A stretch of DNA of 64,000 nt from Hsuehochloa calcarea (taxonomy: Eukaryota; Streptophyta; Magnoliopsida; Poales; Poaceae): contig CM070605.1 of NCBI GenBank assembly GCA_036346395.1, forward strand, positions 1,116,001 to 1,180,000, given 5' to 3'. The notes under the pieces were generated by a model that worked only from the letters and a program-made list of their open reading frames with translations, was not told the DNA's origin and did not search any database. Made by a program: the position numbers and the translations under genes. Shown here piece by piece: positions 60,501-64,000 of this stretch (its first letter is position 1; every line of letters begins with the position of its first letter).

Positions 60501-62447
60501 CGCACCAATAGTACTAACGAAAGGTAAGACATGTTAATAGAAGGAAAAGCAAGCAAGCTGCAAGTTCAGATTTTCCACATGAACAAAAAAGGAATGAATA
60601 AGATTTCATCCGTCATCTTCATGGGAGGTTTTAGATTGATTAATGAATTCATAATATGGTTTCTATGTTTTGATGTTATATTAATGATTAGTCATGCTGC
60701 CACTGGCTTTTTTATATATTAGATGCCTTATTTAAGATTTAATGATAGAACAACTTTGTATTTTTGCAAATATAGCTGAGCATGTTGCACCTGCTATATC
60801 ACCATTATACACTATCTGCTACAGAGAACACTTGAACACTACAATTCCACTACATGATATTTAGAACTTTGCTTGTAACAGATTCCTATAATGCCTTGTT
60901 CTCTGAATTCACCGATTGATTAAATATGCATCACGAATTTTCTGTTAAGCAAGTGCCTACCACTTCCCTTTTCAATACTGAACAAGTCTACAACCCTTTC
61001 TCAAATAGTCAAATTAAAGGGCAACCCTTACCCTCACTGCCATTGCAACAATCCAGGTCAGTAGGTCAAACTACTCCACTTAACTTTTCGTGGTACTCAC
61101 AAACAAACAACCCAATCTTGTCAATTCCCCCCATGTCATGGTTGCATGGCTGATCCTTGTCATTGCAAGGGTTCATGTACTACACACAAACATGACGAGA
61201 ATCATGGCAAACCATAACCATGCAAAGAAAAGAAATTCATGTGACTTCATTTCTTAATTCCTTTCCTAAATTTGGCACAAAACACACCTAAGACAACAAA
61301 CAAACTACCAGATACCATTCCATACACAATACCGCACACATATCCATAAGAAGTGAAGAAGCAAACTCCTCCACAACCATCAAACTAGTTCTTAAGCCAT
61401 GACACTAGATACAGGCACCTGAGGGAGCTTGCCGATAGTGGATGCAGCGATGATGTGGTAGCCAAGGACCTTAGACAAGAGAGGCAGTAGGCAATCCTTG
61501 GGTGGGATCTTAACATCAAAAGGCGCTGACAGGATGCACCATATGTTCCTGCACAAGATTCCCAGATTTGTCCCAGTGGCTGGCTCCTTCCTGTTGCTCA
61601 TCGCCAAGACCTCTAAATGTTGGCGACTTGGTAGCGACTGGATTCTTATCGCAGGCTTTCGCGGGCAACAAGCCATCAAGTATGAGGATTTCATTGAGAT
61701 TTTTAGGATAGTACATGTGGGAGTTGTAGAGCATGCTGTTTGGTGGACTGGCCGGGATTGCAATGTGCCAACAGCGATCCCAGAGCAGAGCACGGGGAAC
61801 CCCGAAATCATGTTCGCTAATCTATGTCTAGATTTGAGGACATGGACTGAGATGTGGGGATTGCTGATGTCTCTGAGCAGGGGAAGTTTTAGTTTTTCAT
61901 GGGTAATAAAGCATTGCAAGAATTCATGCCCTACACACAAACACCACAGGGATCACACCAGCCCACGACCATCCAGCAAAAGAGAGAGAGAGAGAGAGAA
62001 TTCCACCGGCGGCTTGTTGATTTTCTCAGCTCCTTTACCATGCCGCGCCAAGATCACAGCCAGGCCACCGAACAGAGCGGCCTTTAATGCACAATTTCGC
62101 ACGCCATGCTCACGGAACGGAAAGAACATGATATCCTCCTCACACCCACCACCAAAACCACCAGACGAGCTCACAGATCAAAACACATACAAAAGAGAGA
62201 CACATCTTTGGACGCATGTGGTACAGTTATCTATAGGAGAGGAGAATTGGGATTCGAAAGACCTAATTAGGCAAGAACGGACCTGCGGGAGCTTGACGGT
62301 GGTGGAGGCGGCGACGATGCAGTAGCCGAGGAGCTTGGAGGCGAGCGGGAGGAGGCAGCCCTTGTCCGGGATCTTGGCGTCCGCGAGCGCCGAGAGGACG
62401 CACCCGAAGTTCATGCCCAGGATCTCCAGCTCCATCATCCCCGCCAT
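57577..62447 (-). CDS. MPDU1: Mannose-P-dolichol utilization defect 1 (MPDU1/Lec35) homologue, eight exons
   Basis: Minus-strand exons 62447-62283, 59825-59672, 59548-59476, 59320-59254, 59168-59109, 58622-58562, 58168-58127 and 57680-57577 join in phase into 241 residues with GT-AG borders. The protein has the two PQ-loop motifs of the family (VKLPQ, residues 51-55; ARVPQIWKN, residues 163-171), several hydrophobic spans and a Lys-rich tail (KKEKKED) of ER-retention type. Typical phrases are GSVRGLSVASFELEVVGYT, GLPFSAYGELAFLLIQ, APTVLAG and GTGELSFLT. By family knowledge MPDU1 is an ER membrane protein needed for use of dolichol-P-mannose and dolichol-P-glucose in glycan and GPI assembly; its exact mechanism is unsettled. 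Length matches plant homologues. Intron 1 is 2.46 kb and contains a second exon-1-like sequence at 61419-61601. Confidence 0.96.
61419..61601 (-). other. Second MPDU1 exon-1-like sequence inside intron 1; candidate alternative first exon
   Basis: A minus-strand frame opens at ATG 61601 and runs 61 codons to LPQ, directly followed by a GT at 61418-61417, the same phase-0 donor position as the real exon 1. Residues KIPPKDCLLPLLSKVLGY and IIAASTIGKLPQ align with KIPDKGCLLPLASKLLGY and IVAASTTVKLPQ of exon 1. Splicing to exon 2 would give a 247-residue protein. The Met of exon 1's GMNFG is Arg here, and its first residues (MSNRKEPATG) differ. Without splicing the frame ends shortly after (VPVSSVMA stop at 61392). 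It may be a functional alternative exon or a decaying duplicate. Confidence 0.6.
61979..62000 (+). repeat. AG microsatellite in MPDU1 intron 1
   Basis: (AG)n run between the two exon-1-like sequences. Confidence 0.85.
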
Positions 62448-63267
62448 GGCCGCGATCCCCTCTTCCTCGCCGTGGTGTACCCGAGACCACTGACCGCTCG
62501 ACCACGGCAGGCACGCGCGTCCCTACGCCGACACGCTCGCCTTCCACGGTCGCGCACGGCAGCGTTGGCGTGGTGAGGAGGATGAACAGCGAAGCGAAGT
62601 CCCCGAGCTCCTCTCGAATGGGCCGGAATCACCCGCTCTTTTGACTAGGCCATATGTGCATAGATAGGCCGGGCTGAATTGCCCTCTAGGGTTTGTGCAA
62701 TTTTTTTTCTTCCAAGCCCATCCAACCATCATCGGTCGGTGTGGAAGATGAACAAGTTCAGCACTCGTTCATTCGTCAACGACTTGACAGTAACTTGCAC
62801 TTCATCTAGAATCCTCGACGTAAAAGTTCTCAAAAATATGTTGACTACGCGTATTCTGAAACAACCTCTATTTGCGAGCGGAGTAGTAAATTATCAATTT
62901 TCGATCATGCTGCATCTTCCATTCTTCTGTAAGGTGGCAAACAATTACCTTACCTTAGCAGGTCATTATCAGTATCAGTTCAAAAAAAAAAAAGTCATTA
63001 TCGGTATCTAACAGCAGAGAAAAACATCACTGAAGCAAAGACGCCAAAAGTTCTTGAGACAAGTACACGGCCATAATTCAGAGAGCTTGTTAGTCGATCC
63101 ATTTAGAGAATGTACATAGCATGTTATTACTGCGACAAAAAAAAACGTGCAGCTGAAAACATAGCCCCACAGACTGAACAAAGAAACCCTATGTATACAC
63201 TTTATAATATGGAACGCGAGCACGGGTATTCAACTACGAAAATACACCAGGTGCCCAGCGAGTTTAT
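62448..63267 (-). promoter_or_regulatory. Upstream region of MPDU1 and downstream region of the RING gene
   Basis: GC-rich leader-like DNA at 62448-62640, then TGGGCC/GGGCTT-type sites (complement of about 62612-62722) that resemble the site II elements of housekeeping plant promoters. The remainder to 63267 shows no gene. Confidence 0.4.
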
Positions 63268-63673
63268 TTACATATGTATATGGTCTATATGAACACCGGC
63301 CCTGCATAATGGGCAAGACGCGTGCCTGAGAAGCCAATTGTCGATGCATCGCACATGTAATAGGTGCTGGCAATGAGGCAAGACTCTCACAAATTGCCGT
63401 GATCTGAAATCCTGTTATTAGTAGTTTAGCATTTCGTCAGCACAAGAATTCTAATTTTTGGCTAGTATCTGACGTTAGAACACAACATGTCAAGATCACA
63501 CTAACCTGAAGGCAGACTGAACAGCAGCTCCTATCAGTTTCCTGGTCAGAATTGGTTGCAGCGCTGAACCTGATCTTTGGGATCTTGTTGATCAGATCTC
63601 TTGACATACCCCCTGTACTGCCGGTTTCGAAAAGGTCATTGTTGTCGATGAATGGTGTACTCAGTAGACTCAT
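63268..63673 (-). CDS. RING-H2 zinc-finger protein (probable E3 ubiquitin ligase), C-terminal two exons
   Basis: Minus-strand exons 63673-63506 and 63411-63268 (stop TAA at 63270-63268) join in phase: ...SCCSVCLQ then DFRSRQFVRVLPHCQHLLHV, followed by RCIDNWLLRHASCPLCR. This is a complete RING-H2 set (CxxC, CxH, HxxC, CxxC) with the Trp and Pro typical of E2 contact. The stretch LSTPFIDNNDLFETGSTGGM and DLINKIPKIRF before the ring resembles NEP1-interacting/ATL-like membrane RING proteins of plants. The intron is 94 bases; the acceptor aacag at 63412 was chosen because it restores DF before the second half of the ring. Upstream exons, likely with membrane segments, are not visible before the window ends. 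The ATG at 63673 directly follows an acceptor-like site, so it is probably not the true start. Confidence 0.85.
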
Positions 63674-63900
63674 CTGCATTACAGAAAACATTGAATCAGA
63701 CCTAGCATATGTAGAAGTAACTCACATTGTAATGATGTAATCACATAGAACCTTGCAAAGTTGCAATCAGCACCAAATGCAATTATGGTTGTCGTGCCTA
63801 GAAGTCATTGCTTCTGTCACTAACTGGTCCTATAAGAGCAGATCGAGTATGTGCATAGAAGGAAACACTTTCCGGTCCTATAAAAGCTGATATCAGTATG

Positions 63901-64000
63901 GGCCTGTTTGGGACGGCAAACGGGTGGCTTTCTCCTGCCGTTTTTCGGAAGCCGGACGCCGTTATCAACGTGGGGAAGCCAGAAGCCGGCCAGGGGTAGC
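63901..64000 (+). mobile_element. Possible start of a MITE cut by the window end
   Basis: GGGCCTGTTTGGGACGGC at about 63901 looks like the terminal repeat of a grass MITE of PIF/hAT type. The other end is not in the window, so this cannot be confirmed. Confidence 0.35.

Noticed and set aside
61498..62325. 275-codon open frame on the plus strand, the longest in the window
   Set aside because: It runs antisense through the second exon-1-like copy, intron sequence, an AG repeat and the real MPDU1 exon 1, and has no recognisable domain.
63404..63411. Alternative acceptor (tttcag) for the last RING exon
   Set aside because: Using it loses DF and shifts the frame; the acceptor at 63412 gives a complete RING-H2 motif.

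Overview
The window reads as plant nuclear DNA from a grass, most likely rice or a close relative (Oryza type). The reasons are GC-rich first exons beside AT-rich intergenic DNA, plant GT-AG introns, and dense nested plant transposons: CACTA, Mutator-like elements (MULEs), BARE1/RIRE1-like and other long solo LTRs, and MITEs. No prokaryotic operon, CRISPR array, rRNA or tRNA was recognised.

Layout. 1-1408 is the 3' end of a CACTA transposon with a decayed Ulp1-type protease gene. 2313-10635 is a complete MULE with long terminal inverted repeats and a perfect 9-bp target duplication (TAAGATAAA). It holds a transposase gene on the minus strand and a second zinc-finger gene on the plus strand, and was later hit by two solo LTRs (5187-6920 and 7036-8639). 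10.6-17.9 kb is a fragment graveyard: an I29 propeptide remnant, an LTR fragment, microsatellites, a MULE-like coding fragment split by a 688-bp solo LTR, and a retrotransposon protease fragment. 17916-19127 is an intact papain-type cysteine protease gene. 19254-28040 is a two-LTR retrotransposon without recognisable coding capacity. 28.4-32.1 kb is a field of tandem repeats. 33177-44297 is a nest of three long LTR units. 44961-52008 is a related LTR unit with two internal tandem duplications.

The right end is gene-rich. 53057-56695 encodes a complete nine-exon serine carboxypeptidase. 57577-62447 (minus) encodes a complete eight-exon MPDU1/Lec35 homologue. 63268-63673 (minus) holds the last two recognisable exons of a RING-H2 protein that continues beyond the window. 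The carboxypeptidase and MPDU1 genes converge; the RING gene lies upstream of MPDU1 on the same strand. These three genes have no evident shared pathway (vacuolar/secreted proteolysis, ER dolichol-mannose use, ubiquitin ligation).

The most interesting observations are a second, open, in-phase copy of MPDU1 exon 1 inside intron 1, which could be an alternative first exon; the MULE whose transposase frame is restored exactly when both solo LTRs are removed; and a duplicated LTR segment whose differences pile up at CAG/CTG sites, suggesting uncorrected methylation-related sequencing error. I found no clearly new multi-gene system.
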